Notes: a model not told the origin generated them from the letters alone. DNA of 64,000 bases from Phoebastria nigripes (GCA_035582835.1 JAYKAV010000689.1:186001-250000), one strand, 5' to 3'; positions 10,451-23,831 are shown, counted from the first letter of the stretch. Made by a program: numbers and translations.

Positions 10451-13400
10451 CATTGCTGCTGTTAGCAAGACTGACAGCCATACTTTTCCATTTGTGCTTT
10501 TTTCTGACAACATAGTTCGCATTTAAATGTATGTATTTCTCTTTCGGAGAAGTTAGCTGCTTATATCGTCTCAAAAGCCTAAACTTTGCTTGTGTTTTGT
10601 TAGCATTGTCATCATCTTTATTATTCTTAGGCCTTCAGGCTAGTAATTTCCTATTTGCCTTCATTGCAGAGCTTGTCATCATTGCCAAAGAGCCTTGTGG
10701 CTGGGAAGTGGAGTGATATGCCAGGAAAGGGGCCTGTGCGGTGGTGGTCAGATGATAATGTGGGATGTGTTTTGGGGTTGCTTTTTTACAGGAAATGCCA
10801 GAGTCAGTAGCAGTTACTGACCAGAGAGTGAACCATGGGCAGGGAGATACACGAGGACCAGAAATGTGGAGAATGTTTTGAATTAGGAACTTGTAAAGCA
10901 TGTGGTTGCTCTGTATTTCTCCTGGCTAAATGATAGCAGCTAGATTCTACTAATGAGATTAAGGCTAATAATACATTGGACTGTGGTACTGTTTGAATCG
11001 TAATGCCTGGTGTGTCTGTACAAGATAATTAAAGTTAGCAAGAAATAAAGAAGCACAGGTTTTTGGATCCATTTGATAGTTTACAGCTGACTTGGCTGTC
11101 CAGGAATTGTTATTTGACCAGCTTTACTCAGCACTACGGAGGACTTCAGACTGGAAGCCATGGAGTGGGTATGAAAGGGCCTATCCCGTTGTTGACAGAG
11201 GGTACGTGAATTTGAGCGGATTTGTGGAAATAATTACTTCTACTGAAATACAAGAGAGAGGGCTATTTTGGATTCCTCCAGGGTTCAAAATGAGTGTGTT
11301 GCATAGTCCCCAGAGGCACCGGTGTTGGTATAAACACTAATGCAAGGAGTAAAACTGGCTCTGTGTCCTCAAAGTGCTTGTCCTGCTTCTCTTTTGTGTT
11401 TCTGACTTCTCCATCATGTGAGCAAGGGTAGAATAGGTATTGTGGTAATGCAATAACCAGTCATCGCAAATTTCAGTTACCAGTATTAATAGTTCAGAAA
11501 TTTAAGATAGAAGCTAGATGTTTTCTGGAGGTCATGGTAGCAGCAGGCTTTGGCTACTTTAAATTCATAACATGCAACCTCATTCAACTTTTACTTAAAA
11601 AAAATCAAAATTCTTACTGCATTCTGTTATTTAGTGAAGTGCACAATACAGTTTACGAAAATGGCATCTAGTAAGGGTATTAATTGGTGGTTTAATTGTT
11701 AGCAGGAACAACGTAGTAGTGATATCAATGAAAACAAAAATACCCAAAATATGGAGTGGACTAGCAGCAGTAAATCAAAAGCCTGCCCCTCGTCCAGGTG
11801 TTATGATCACAGCATATTCTGAGAGTATCAGAGTAGCCCAGAGTTCTGCAGCAAATATGCTTGTGGTATACTTTGAATATTGGTATTTTAAAGAAAGTAG
11901 AGAATATGGCAGAATATGTCATTTGGAATATGGCAGCTGGAGGGGGGAGGGGGTTGGCTATCAGCTGAAAGGATAGGCAGACCATTACAGAGTGAAAAAT
12001 GTTCTGAAGCTACTCCTGGCTGTGTCAGCCCTAAGGATAACAGAATTGCAGTCTTACTCTGTCTTGTCTTTTCTTTATAAGATAATGAGATTAACATCAC
12101 CCATTTTCTCAACAACAGAATAACCTTTCCTTTCTTTCCATCATCAAGCATCAGAATATTTAGTGTTTTTGTTGTTTGCTGTAAAGGTGCATTGAATGGT
12201 TCAATGGAGAAGTTCAGAGGAGTGTCTAAATTATCTACAGAACTAAGGATGATGAAAGCATCCTAGAGGACCTTTTCCTGAAGAGTAGCAATATTTGGAG
12301 TTCAGCAAATGTAGACCAAAAGCAATGCTTGATGAATAAAAGTAATTTATTTCTCCAGTTGCTAAGAGAATAGTTCTGAGGTTTTTTGTTTTTTCTTTGT
12401 TTATGATTGACAAAATGCATATTAATCCATAATAACTTTTCTAGAAGTAATGAAAGAAGAAACCTGTTCATTTAGTGGAAAAAATTCTAGCAGAAAAAAT
12501 GAAAAAGGAGAAGCCCTCCATTGTTTGCTTGCAAGCTGCCTTTTCACAGTGTCTGAGAGGCATCTTGAAGCACAAAATAAATTATAAGTCAAATCCAAAG
12601 GAGATTAACAAATAAAGAGAGAATGTTTTGTACTTATCTATCTGCTGTTCATTTCATGCCATGACATCTTTATTGCAAAGAAATGGCTGTGAAAGACTAA
12701 TTCTTTTTGTTTGGTTGGTTGGTTTTCCTTTAATTATGTATACCCAGTATTTTTATTTGTATGGTAGTGAAACTTCTGCTGCTGTCAATGCACACATGCC
12801 TTTTCTTATACGGACTTTGAACCCAGGTTCGTTTGTAAGGTGGAAGTGTAGATTAAAAGTCATGCTTTGCCAAACTTCTATGGAAAAAAGAGGGTCTCTG
12901 AGGTGATCCATTCCATTAGAGCACCCAGAGACTTAGTTATCAGAGAGGAAGCAGGAATGGGACAGAGGAAGAGGTGACAAAAGTCAAGCAGCTATGTACT
13001 ATCACCTGATTTGAAAAATGCCTTGCCACCTAGCCCCAGATCTGGAGCAGCCTCCAGATGGCACAGGCAACTTGTTCTAGGAAAAATATGCCTCGCTTTC
13101 CCTGGACAGTGAGACAGGCTTCAGCCATGGTGCCAGGAAGGTGGCATGACTTGCAAGGAAGTTCTGGAAGTATTGCTGTCTTATCCAAAGTCCTCTCTCC
13201 AAGCCCTGGTACTGCTTCACAAAGGTATGTGCCTGCTGAAATGTCCCTGTTGTGATAACTGTGGTCACAGAACAACTTATCCAAGTACTGGCTTGGCACT
13301 GGCTGAAACTGTTGTGTTTCAGAAGCAAGGTATAAAGCTGTAGCTAAATGCGCTGATGGGTGAAGAAGACTTATCCATGGTACTTGAGAAAGATGGACTA

Positions 13401-16400
13401 ATTTTTTTCATAGTAACAGAACAGATTCTAAGAGTGGTCTGAAGTTACTGGGCAATAATTAGCCTTGCACTTGGTGTTAGAAATTTTGAGTGATGCTGTG
13501 TGAAGTCTTATGTGAGCTCTTCTAATGTGGACACTTGACTAGAGCATGCGTGAGAAGCTGATGACTGCTGTGCCATAAAGTGTAAATGCTCTTTCAGAAC
13601 TGAGTGTGCCAACTTGCATTCAGAAGAGCTCTTATGTGAGTTGCCTCTTCAAGGTCCACTTCTAGTGTGATAGTTATCTGGATGTGTTTGGAGACCAGAT
13701 ATTTCAGTAGTCTTCACAGCTGGTGCTGAGTTCATAGAGCCACAATACCTTTGAAAAAACATGGGCCTCGTTGCTTTCTCTAGAGGCTCATAATGAATGT
13801 CATCAATACTTGACCAAAGATAGGGTGAGTATCTCCTCCTAGGTATCTTAGTGTGAGAATTAAAAGGACAGCAAAGAAGCAAGAGAAAAAATACTAATTA
13901 TTTCAGTGGATTAAAGTAATTAGACTTTTTTGGTATTTATGTTTGTCTTCTATATCTTTACCTCACATGCACAAATTGAAGCATCCTGTCCAACAACGCT
14001 TTGAATTATTGTTCAGAATATCAAACAAATTATTTCTTAACTAAATATAAATAGTAGGGCATAGCAGTGCTGCATGGGACTTATGTGTAAGATAGCATTC
14101 TGCTGAAATACTGCACATCTGCATTGTGTGTTGACCATGTTAGATTGTTGATAGATGAGGAGGCCTTTGTCAGGAGAGACAAACTCTTTGAAGAACAGAT
14201 CCTAAAGTATGTGTTTTCTCAGTAGGTTGGAAAAATGTCAAGACTGGTACAGCCACTAATCAGGTTATACCATGCCGAGAGGCGTGATTCTGTTCATTGT
14301 CATATTCTGTTAAAACAACGAGCCATTGACGTACTGCAAGCCTAATAAACATGCTAAACACTGAAGGCCATGTTTGCTGTGAGTGTTGAGTACAGTTAGA
14401 ATCAAGAAGATTATTAAGGCTGGAAGGTATTCAAAATGAGAGGAAAGAAACGTCTAAATTCAGAATGACAGATTAAAAATACTCATAAGTAATGGCTAGG
14501 TCACTGGAAAACAATCGGCCACAACTTAACAAAACAGTAAGTAATACCACCTTGCCTGACATAACGGCAAATCAATAGTCACGTTTTTCTGTTCTTTCTT
14601 GCTGCTTGAACCCTAGATCAGAGTTTCTTTTTGCCATCCAAATGACATAAGCAAATAGTCTGCAAGAAAAATAAGTTCTGTTTCAGTGTCGCAGATTAGC
14701 TGGCTCCACGTCCCTGGACAATGAGATAATTTGAACAAAGTCCATGACTTAAATGTCTCTTTTTGGTCTTTTCTTAATCCCGAATGACAAAGTACAAGGC
14801 TTACATAACATGAGTACTGTATAGAAAATGGGGAGAAAAAAAACCCTGACTCTGGAACGTCAGAACACAGTGAGAGTTGTCCTGTTCCAAACCACCCTTC
14901 TTAGGTCACATCAAATAGTAGGTCTGGGAGAGAAAAATAATAGTTTTTCCTAATGGTTTACATTAGTTTTTCTACCTTAAAGTATGAAAAGGCAAAGCTT
15001 CTGTATGCTTGAATCTGAAAAAGGGAAAATACATCTCTACTGATTGTCTCAGTGAGGACTTGTCCTGCCTTCACTTGAGCCTGTGGCAAAGCTTCTAGTG
15101 ACTTTAACAGTGAGATCAAGACCTGGGACATCTTCCTGCCCTGAGAAATCAGGCCATTTAGTTAGGTGCTTGTGTGTGGTATTTAGTTGCATGAAGCACA
15201 GTTGCAGATGTCTGAGCATACATAAAATTGAGCATGTATAATACAAGCAAACACCTGCTCTACATTCAGCTTAAAAGGCTTCATCATGCCTCTGCCGGGT
15301 GGAGTTCTACAGTGATACCTGCTCACTTGCAGCAACTGGCTGTGGCCCCTGCTGAACAGCAGAGAGAGAGCTGGTCACATACCTTTGTTACCTAAAGAGA
15401 TGGCATGACAACATCTTTTACTTACACTTGGCTAAGAGATAACTTACACAATGCAAGCAGTATTCTTTTTTCCCCTTTAGCTGAAAGTCTTCCCCTTTAT
15501 CACAGAGTGTTATTTCCTTTACTGCTTAGTCATTTTCGCTTGCCATTTACTTTTCTGATGTTTTTAGTTTGCCTACTCTCTGACCCTCTTTTCACCTTAT
15601 TTTCCTATTGGCTTTGTCCTTTTTTTACTCTTCTCTGTTTCACTGAAGCTATTAGTGTAAGGCAGATCAAATAATTTCAGGGTTAAAGTAGACCCTTGAA
15701 CTCACAGTGTTTAATGGATTTGTAATTAGGCCATGTATCCCTGTGAGAATGGGCAGTCTGGGAATTTGCCAGGATTTATAGGAGGATTTAGTAGCCTACT
15801 AAGAATTTCCAGACCTATTAAATTCCTTAAGAAGTTTTAAAGACCCTACCTATTTAGGCAGGGAAAGATTTTGAATTAGGGCATCTCTAAACACACATAA
15901 AACTGAGAGATGAGAAGTAGAAAAATGCCTATTTTGCAGAGAATAAGGAAAAGTTTCAAAGATTTTATAATTTAAAGTGCAGAAATAGATTTTCAAAATT
16001 ATCTTGGTAACACATGGCTGGCTTAAACCATATGATGTGTGTTTTCTCTGAGAATTTTTATTTGCATATTTGATAAGACATGAATATTAAAATACACATT
16101 AACCAGGCACTATGTATGCATCATACTGTAGGTATATATGACTACTGCTACTTTCTGATCTTTGAATACATAATTGTGTTTAAAAAAAATCATGAAGTAT
16201 TTGCTTTCCTCCATCCTACCTCTTTGCCATTTATAAGGTTCTGCGGCATTACATCTATATCTTTTGGGGAGATCAGGTAATGTCTGTTAAATGCCAGGTT
16301 ATTTTATTATGAAGTCCTAGTTTATTCTTACTCATAACTGAGAACAAGTATGAACTTCTGTTGTTGTTTACTTTCCGGAGAGGAAGAACAAAATACATAT

Positions 16401-17982
16401 AACCTAAAAATACTTTCCTCCCCCTACTCCACATCTCAGTGCTTTGGATTAAGCTTTTATCTTGGACAGGGCGGAGGGTAAGGGAAAGGAAAGGCAGAAA
16501 ACAAGTGGTCGGTTTTTTCATAGTAGCACAACACTGCTGTTTTTTCTTCCAGGTTAGAGAGACCCAAAACATAATTAGCCGCCTTCTCTTTGTTCAATGA
16601 CTACCCTGTAAAAAGACCACACAGCAATAAAAATGAGTCAGTTTACCTGTACAGCAAAGTGAGTGTAGAACTTTCTTTAAATTTGACCTGTTCAGATCTA
16701 TTTTTGGATTAGCAGTGGGTTTGACTTGTGAAATTTGGCTCTCTGCTCAAATTCAGATTTTCTTTTAACTGTAATGTATATCGGCATCTCTCAGACTAGA
16801 TTGGGTCCATACCCCTATCTCCTGACCACAGCAATCTGAATGCGCTTGTTGATGTTATATCGGTTCATTCCTAGGGAATGTTTAGGTCTTGCAGCTACAG
16901 TGAGTTTAAGTAAGTCTTGTTTAAATACAAGAATACAAATTCAGCTGTTTCTATAACCACTGCAGCTACTATCTCTGTTACCTCCCCCGTTAACTTGACT
17001 GATGGCATCCTCAGTGCTAAAAACATGTATTTCTAAAAATGCTGACTGTTGTGAGTAGTGGGATAAGCAAAAAAGTACTAGAGTCTGCCTTGTGCCTAAC
17101 AGCTTGTTTTTTATCTATATGAAGAGGTACAGTGAACTTTAATTCTCTTATTTACACAACCTCAGAGTAGCTCTGTCACCTGCGGGTGAAGTAATTCCAT
17201 TGTGGTCTTTGGCATTACATTGGATTTATACCACTGATCATCCAACTTAACAGCATAGAGTTTGGCCTTCTTTAAATGATAGCAGCAGCACGAATTGATA
17301 GTTCATTGTGTCACACTGTGAGTTCTTAAAATATAATCAAAACTATCAATCTGAAGAGTTTCTGGAAAACAAATTTGCAGTTTAAACATCAAGCACAAAC
17401 TGTCCCTTCCTCTTTCTTCACTGAATTAGCTTTTGAAAGGCCAAGAGCTGCTGCAGAGATAACAAGGACTGAAGAATTTACAGCAGGTGGTACCAACTGT
17501 GCAAGTACAACTCCCAGCCAAAATAATCTGACACCCAGCTGTGGAGAAGCCTGGGGGATCAGAGAGTGACTCAGGCGGAAGTGAGAAGAGAGAATCTGGC
17601 TGAAGCACCAAGCCCGTTCCAGAAGTGTGTTATTATTCTCTCTCATTCAGTGAGATAACCCAAGGGAATGCCATGTTAAAATTAAAAAAGACTTCTGGTT
17701 TGTTGAGCAGTTGAATATATTCCCTTCCTATCCAAAAAGAAACAGCCAACAGCAAATACAAAGTGCTATATCTGAAGATGAAGGATGCCCGGTATAGCAT
17801 GAGTGAGAGAAACTAGTGAGTTGGTAATGTAAGCATGGTGCTCAGTGCTGCGCCATGACAAGGCCCTAGTAACTGCAGTGAGTCTTGTAACTGTATTGAA
17901 GGAGTTCAGGGGAAGTCTTGAGTCCAGTGCTGCCACAGCCCCGTGTGAGGCTGGTAACTGGAATCGCTCCAAGCTGGTGTAC
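10451..17982. other. Intergenic DNA upstream of MME, no gene recognised
   Basis: AT-rich unique sequence with only short random open frames on both strands. A plus-strand exon-like splice pair lies at 13784-13824 (acceptor ending TTTCTCTAG, donor GTGAGTATC). It is 41 bp and could be chance. No recognised mobile element or RNA gene. Confidence 0.6.
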
Positions 17983-18043
17983 GCACACCCACACCCACAC
18001 ATGTACACACACCCACACATACCCCCCACCACCACCCACACAC
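17983..18043. repeat. CA/CCCACA-rich simple sequence
   Basis: An imperfect repeat of ACACCC and ACAC units, ending in C-rich ACCCCCCACCACCACCC. The minus strand is correspondingly rich in GGG and GGGGGG runs alternating with TG. The open frames here, rich in Cys/Val/Gly or His/Thr/Pro, are translations of the repeat. Confidence 0.9.
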
Positions 18044-18917
18044 CTGTGCAGATGCTTTTGCATTATTCTGGGGGCAGCAGAGGTCCTGGGGATAGAGAAA
18101 ACTGAACATTAATAAGAGCAAATTCTGACAGTTATTTTTATAGGGGATAATAGTACTTACCTACTTTGGGTGCATGGCAATTCTTGCTTCCTTCTTGCCA
18201 TGTGTGAAGAATTATAAAATACACTTGTTTAAATTTCTTTATGTGAAAACTGTGACATCCGTTCTTCATTTCTGAGGACTGGAAATTGTAGTATTTATTT
18301 TGTGAAAACTCTTACGAAATACAATAATGTGTTGATGTAATTTTCGCATGTTTTCATAGGCCTTTAAGTTTTTCTTGTTTTAGAATATTGTTATAATTAC
18401 GATTTGACCTTCACTCCAGCAAGACTTCCTCTGAAAAATATTCAGAAATGCTCAGAATGAATACATTCTTTTCCTTATTTTCATACTTTAAAGAGGTATT
18501 TCTGTCATAGCTGTTCTTGATTTATGTGAGCGAATGGCGCAAAGTAATGGTTACAAAATAATGCAAGTCCTCATGAGGTGCGTAGCTAGCTTGTTTCGCT
18601 TTGTTTCGCCTTATTCTGTGTATATGCTTTTACAGAATTCTGAATCCTTCTGCAGTTTCAAAAACAGTTTTCTCTAGATAGTCTTCTCTGCTTTTATTTG
18701 ATACAGGGATGGTGTATCTCTCCAGCAGTCTGTTCTTTCTGTGGATGATCCCAACCAAGCACAAACGTTGAAAGGCTCTCCTAGTAGAAATCCACATTTG
18801 CCCTATGGGAAGGTCCTATACAACCTCTCCCAGACAGCAAAGGAAGGATGGCTCATTTGTGAATTTGTTCCCAATGGAACTTAAAGCAAAAACAAAAAAG
18901 AATTTGCAGCATCTCTA
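18044..18917. other. Unique intergenic sequence
   Basis: No gene seen. It contains a short 10-bp direct duplication (TTGTTTCGCT then TTGTTTCGCC at 18591-18610) and ends at the CR1 insertion. Confidence 0.6.
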
Positions 18918-19004
18918 TCATAGAATCATAGAATGGTTTGGGTTGGAAGGGACCTTAAAGATCATCTAGTTCCAACCCCCTGCCATGGGCAGGGACACCT
19001 TCCA

Positions 19005-20255
19005 CTAGACCAGGTTGCTCAAAGCCCCATCCAACCTGGCCTTGACCACTTCCAGGGATGGGGCATCCACAACTTCTCTGGGCAACCTGTTCCAGTGCCT
19101 CACCACCCTCAGAGTGAAGAGTTTCTTCCTTATATCTAATCTAAATCTACCCTCTTTCAGTTTAAAGCCATTACCCCTTGTCCTATCACTACATGCCCTT
19201 GCAAAAAGTCCCTCTCCAGCTTTCTTGTAGGCCCCCTTCAGGTACTGGAAGGCTGCTATAAGGTCTCCCCGGAGCCTTCTCTTCTCCAGGCTGAACAACC
19301 CCAACTCTCTCAGCCTGTCTTCACAGGAGAGGTGCTCCAGCCCTCTGATCATCTTTGTGGCCCTCCTCTGGACTCGCTCCAACAGGTCCATGTCCTTCTT
19401 ATGTTGGGGGCCCCAGAGCTGGACGCAGTACTGCAGGTGGGGTCTCACGAGAGTGGAGTAGAGGGGCAGAATCACCTCCCTCGGCCTGCTGGCCGTGCTG
19501 CTTGTGATGCAGCCCAGGATACGGTTGGCTTTCTGGGCTGCAGGCGCACATTGCCGGGTCACGTTGAGGTTCTCATCAACCAACACCCCCAAGTCCTTCT
19601 CCTCAGGGCTGCTTTCAATCCATTCTCCGCCCAGCCTGTATTTGTGCTTGGGATTGCCCCNACCCCTGTGCAGGACCTTGCACTTGGCCTTGTTGAACTT
19701 CATGAGGTTCGCACAGACCCACCTCTCAAGCCTGTCAAGGTCCCTCTGGATGGCATCCCTTCCCTCCAGTGGGTCAACTGCACCACGCAGCTTGGTGTNA
19801 TCGGCAAACTTGCTGAGGGTGTGCTCAACCCCACTGTCCTTGTTGCTGACAAAGATGTTAAACAGTGCCTGTCCCAATACCGACCCTTGAAGAACACCAC
19901 TCCTCACTGGTCTCCGCTTGGACATTGAGCCGTTGAATGCAACTCTTTGAGTGTGACCATCCAGCCAATTCCTTATCCACCGAGTTGTCCATCTGTCAAA
20001 TCCGTGTCTCTCCAATTTAAAGACAAGGATGTTGTGCGGGACAGTGTCAAATGCTTTGCACAAGTCCAAATAGATGATGTCAGTTGCTCCTCCTTTATCT
20101 ACCAACGCTGTAGCCCCATCGTAGAAGGCCACCAAATTTGTCAGGCACGATTTGCCTTTAGTGAAGCCATGTTGGCTGCCACCAATCACCTCCTTATTTT
20201 CCATGTGCCTTAGCATAGTTTCCAGGAGNATCTGCTCCATGATCTTGCCGGGCAC
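19005..20255 (-). pseudogene. CR1 ORF2 reverse transcriptase and C-terminal region (decayed copy)
   Basis: A 416-codon open frame carries the CR1-type reverse transcriptase, whose role is target-primed copying of the element RNA into DNA at the nick. Visible landmarks by residue are [13 protein letters not shown] (29-41), motif [11 protein letters not shown] (63-72), VLQGSVLG (121-128), the active-site box FAD-X (150-153) and [18 protein letters not shown] (271-288) in the C-terminal part. The fourth residue of the FADD box is unresolved only because the codon holds an ambiguous base at 19799; G there would give Asp. This frame ends at the natural ORF2 stop just before the 3' end. Upstream (20256-20797) the linker to the endonuclease contains at least two stops and a frame change. 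The methionine at 20255 is therefore not a real start. Remnant, not a functional gene. Confidence 0.92.
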
Positions 20256-20797
20256 AGAGGTGAGACTGGCTGGCCTGTAGTTCCCCGGGTCTTCCTTTTT
20301 TCCCTTTTTAAAAATGGGGCTTATGTTTCCCCTTTTCCAGTCAGTGGGAACTTCACCGGATGGCCACGACTTCTCAAATATGATGGATAGTGGCTTAGCA
20401 CTTTAATCCGCCAGTTCCCTCAGGACCCGCGGATGCATCTCATCAGGTCCCATGGACTTCTGCACCTTCAGGTTCCTTAGATGGTCTCGAACCTGATCTT
20501 CTCCTACAGTGGGTGGTTCTTCATTCTCCCAGTCCCTGCCTTTGCCTTCTTTGACTTGGGCGGTGAGGCTAGAGCACTTGCCGGTGAAGACTGAGGAAAA
20601 AAGTCGTTGAGTATCTCAGCCTTCTCCACATGCCAGGTAACCAGGTCTCCCGTTTCATTCCGGAGAGGGCCCACATTTTCCCTCGTCTTCCTTTTATCCC
20701 CGACGTACCTATAGAAACTTTTCTTGTTGCCCTTGACGTCCCTGGCCAGATTTAATTCTATCAGGGCTTTAGCTTTCCTAACCCAATCCCTGGCTGC

Positions 20798-21947
20798 TCA
20801 GACAGTTTCTCTGTATTCCTCCCAGGGTACCTGTCCTTGCTTCCACACTCTGTAGGCTTCCTTTTTGTGTTTGAGTTTGTCCAGGAGCTCCTTGTTCATC
20901 CACGCAGGCCTCCTGGCATTTTTGCCTGACTTCTTTGTTGGGATGCATCGCTCCTGAGCTTGGAGGAGGTGATCCTTGAATATTAACCAGCTTTCTTGGG
21001 CCCCTCTTCCCTTCAGGGCTTTGTCCCATGGCACTCTANCAAGCAGATCCCTGAAGAGGCCAAAGTCTGCTCTCCTGAAGTCCAGGGTAGTGAGCTTGCT
21101 GTGCGCACTCCTTGGTGCCCTAAGGATCTTGAACTCNACCATTTCATGGTCACTGCAGCCAAGGCTGCCCTTGAGCTTCACGTTCCCCACCAGCCCCTCC
21201 TTCTTAGAGAGAACAAGGTCCAGCATAGCACCTATCCTTCCTGGTTCCTCTATCACTTGGAGAAGGATGTTATCATCGATGCATTCCAGGAACCTTCTGG
21301 ATTGCTTATGCCCTGCTGTGTTGTCCCTCCAGCAGATACCGCGGTGGTTGAAGTTGCCCATGAGGACCAGGGCCTGTGAACATGAGGCTGCTCCTGTCTG
21401 TCTATAGAGGGCCTCATCCGCTCAGTCTTCCTGGTTGGGTGGCCTGTAGCAGACCCCCACCGTTAATGTCACCTGTCCCTGCCCTCCCTTTAATCCTGAC
21501 CCATAAGCTCTCGGTCGGCTCCTCATCCATCCCCAGGCAGAGCTCCATGCACTCCAGCTGGTCGTTGACATAGAGGGCGACACCCCCTCCTNGTCTCNCC
21601 TGCCTNTNCTTCCTAAAGAGCCTGTATCCTTCCATTCCAACACTCCAGTCATAGGAGCCATCCCACCACGTCTCCGTGATGCCAGTAAGATCATAGCCCT
21701 GCAGGCGTGCGCATGTCTCTAACTCCTCTTGTTTATTCCCCATGCTACGTGTGTTTGCATAGAGGCATTTAAGTTGGGCCCCCGATGAAGCTGACTTAGT
21801 GGCTGGAGTGGCTGGAATTCCTTTGTGCTGCTCTTCAGGTGCTCTCCTGCTGACCTGTGTTCCTTCTCCAGGCTCTGGGCATCTATTGCTGGCACTGGCA
21901 TCAAACTGGTAGGAGCGGGATGGATTGAGGTTCCCCTCCCCTAGCAA
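20798..21947 (-). pseudogene. CR1 ORF2 endonuclease domain (broken copy)
   Basis: This is the APE-type endonuclease that nicks target DNA. The N-terminal part (21947 leftward) shows LYANTRSMGNK and GITETWWD, then GGVALYVND. The C-terminal part (21361 leftward) shows MGNFNHRGICW and SLGCSDHEM. The two parts are in different reading frames: a frameshift lies near 21480-21500 and a TGA stop near 21420. The usual GDFN motif reads GNFN here, replacing a conserved catalytic Asp with Asn (codon AAC at 21355-21353), so the enzyme would be impaired even without the breaks. Four ambiguous bases cluster at 21592-21608. The frame closes at 20798 with a TGA that was probably a CGA arginine codon originally (CpG decay, inferred). 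Confidence 0.9.
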
Positions 21948-21960
21948 CTGTAGTTTAAAG

Positions 21961-22440
21961 CCCTCTTCACCAGCTTGGCAAGCATATGACCAAAGATGCT
22001 CTTCCCCTTGTCTGACAGATGGACCCCATCAGCCCCCGGTAGACCAGGTTTCTCAAAGCGAGTCCCATGGTCTATTTGTTGATTCACCAGATCCAAGTGG
22101 CCCTTTCAAACCCCTTCCCTTTGACGGGGAGGATTGATGAGAAAACTACATGCGCTCCAGAGTCCCTTACCACCGCTCCCAGGGCTCTCTAGTCCTTCTT
22201 GATACTCCTTAGACTGCTCCTGGCTGTATCACTGGTGCCCACGAGAAACAACAGCAGCGGATAATAGTCAGTGGGCTGTACGAGGCTTGGTAGTCTCTCG
22301 GTGACATCCCTGATACGAGCTCCCGGTAAGTAGCACACCTCTGTAGAGGGTGCGTCAGGTCGGCAAGTGGGTGCCTCCGTACCTCTCAGAAGAGAGTCAC
22401 CTGCTGCTGTCACCCATTGCCTTTCTCTATTTTCATCTGA
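21961..22440 (-). pseudogene. CR1 ORF1 esterase (SGNH/GDSL-type) domain, partial and broken
   Basis: The minus strand encodes the nucleophile box AAGDSLLRGTE, then LPGARIRDVTERLP and PTDYYPLLLFLVGTSDTAR. Further along comes DGVHLSDKGKSIFGH (about 21980-22035), which carries the Asp-x-x-His block of SGNH hydrolases. CR1 ORF1 proteins are known to contain such an esterase domain, of unclear role in retrotransposition. The reading frame is interrupted by a TAG at about 22191-22189, and sequence appears to be missing between the INK segment and the HG/RFEKPG region, changing frame. The N-terminal zinc-finger part of ORF1 is absent because the element is 5'-truncated near 22440. Confidence 0.85.
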
Positions 22441-23831
22441 TCTTGACCATCTTAAGAACCTAGTGCACTGTGTTTGCCTGGTGTGTATTTACAGTGAGTT
22501 AGCCTTGCCCTATGCATTTTTTAGTTTCAAACGTAGCATAAACAAACTTCTTTTTACTTTGTGAGATTTCAGCTGTTTCCATTTACAGTTTATAATTTCT
22601 TCATAGAGAGGTTTCTTTTACCTTATACTTTATTCAAGCTTTTCTTGACAGCTGTAGGTAAATACTGTATTTGCTTATGCATCATTTACAGCTGTTACTT
22701 TATGTTTGGGAGGATCAGTTCAAACTATGAGATACGCCGTGTGACATTATTCCTGGTTTTTCACTGACTGGATGCTGTAACTGTTTATCAGTTACATTTG
22801 TTTCCACCTGAGACAAAAATTATTTGTCCTCAGCATAAATTATTGCCCTGATTATTAGTTTTTGTTTACAGATGGGAATTTGCTTTTACTATGTAAATAA
22901 TACTCTGCTCTGATAAAGATGGCTGAGCCAAAATAAAACCTTTTCCCAGGTTTTATCTACCATATTCTCTGAAACACTACTGAAACACCGTGCTATATCT
23001 TGGATAGCTTAACGTTAGATATCTTGGATAATCATCTTAGTTGATACGGGATGGTAGCGATAAAGAAAAGGTATTTTACTTTTTATCTTACAGGTGGGTT
23101 TTGGTTTTTTTTTAGACTATGTCTGATGTGGATATTGGTTTCTTAAGAAGCTGACTGTTAAAGATAGTTGATTCTGCTGGGATGATAAATGAAAACGTAC
23201 TGTATCTTTTATAAGATCAACTAGGTAGAATGAGATTAAAATTTGAAGTGTGTGGAATACAAGACTTAAATGTGTGCTAATGTGATCTTTTTTGGGTTTT
23301 GATTTTGTTGAGTTTTTTTGCTGATGAGCTTGTACTCACTGGAAGAACCTTGCTAGCGTTCAGATAAACGTTGAAACATTCTATGGTAGTGGTGACACTG
23401 GCTACAGCTTCCCTATTGCCAGCATGTTTAAAGCTGGGAAGACTCATGATTTTTGACAGGTGTAGCAAAATCATTGCTGATATAGTCATCTTAATATTTC
23501 AGTTATGTGGAGATTAAAAGATAAGATTTCTCAGATGTTTTTGCTAATAATGATTAAAACAAAGTAGTTTTTCATTATCTTTCATATGATTTAATGGCGA
23601 TTAGAGGGAATAATCCAAATTTGTTTGGGATTTAAAAATTAACCATTTCTGCTTGCAGCATTTTAGGAGATTGGAAATTTGAATCGGCTGCTATCCAGTT
23701 AAGATTTTCATAGCTTCTTTAAGATGAATTCTGGGTTTCCAGCTTCAGTTATTTTAAAGGTATTGACAAGTGATACCTTGTTTTTAATTTTCTTCTCATC
23801 CTGTGGTGGAGCACAGTAAGGTTTTCCAGCA
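22441..23831. other. Unique intergenic sequence
   Basis: AT-rich, no gene seen. A 12-bp direct repeat ATATCTTGGATA occurs at 22995-23006 and 23019-23030, spaced 24 bp start to start. Confidence 0.6.

Larger units (their letters stand above)
18918..22440 (-). mobile_element. CR1 LINE retrotransposon, long 5'-truncated copy
   Basis: The left end shows the complement of the CR1 3' terminus: TCATAGAATCATAGAATGG, then the conserved 3' untranslated sequence containing GGTTTGGGTTGGAAGGGACC. Reading leftward on the minus strand come an ORF1 esterase remnant, an endonuclease and a reverse transcriptase. At about 3.5 kb it is shorter than a full CR1 (about 4.5 kb) and lacks the 5' part of ORF1 and the 5' untranslated region. 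No target-site duplication is obvious, as is usual for CR1. Stops and frame changes separate the domains, so the copy is inactive. Nine ambiguous bases lie inside it. The 5' boundary near 22440 is approximate. Confidence 0.95.

Noticed and set aside
10023..10522. Open frames of 130 and 158 codons in CpG island 2
   Set aside because: By-product of GC-rich composition, overlapping on both strands, no motif.
13784..13824. Exon-like splice pair with acceptor TTTCTCTAG and donor GTGAGTATC
   Set aside because: Only 41 bp and no partner exon; pairs like this occur by chance several times in 64 kb.
19332..21407. Plus-strand open frames of 88-198 codons across the CR1
   Set aside because: Antisense shadows of the CR1 reverse transcriptase and endonuclease on the minus strand.
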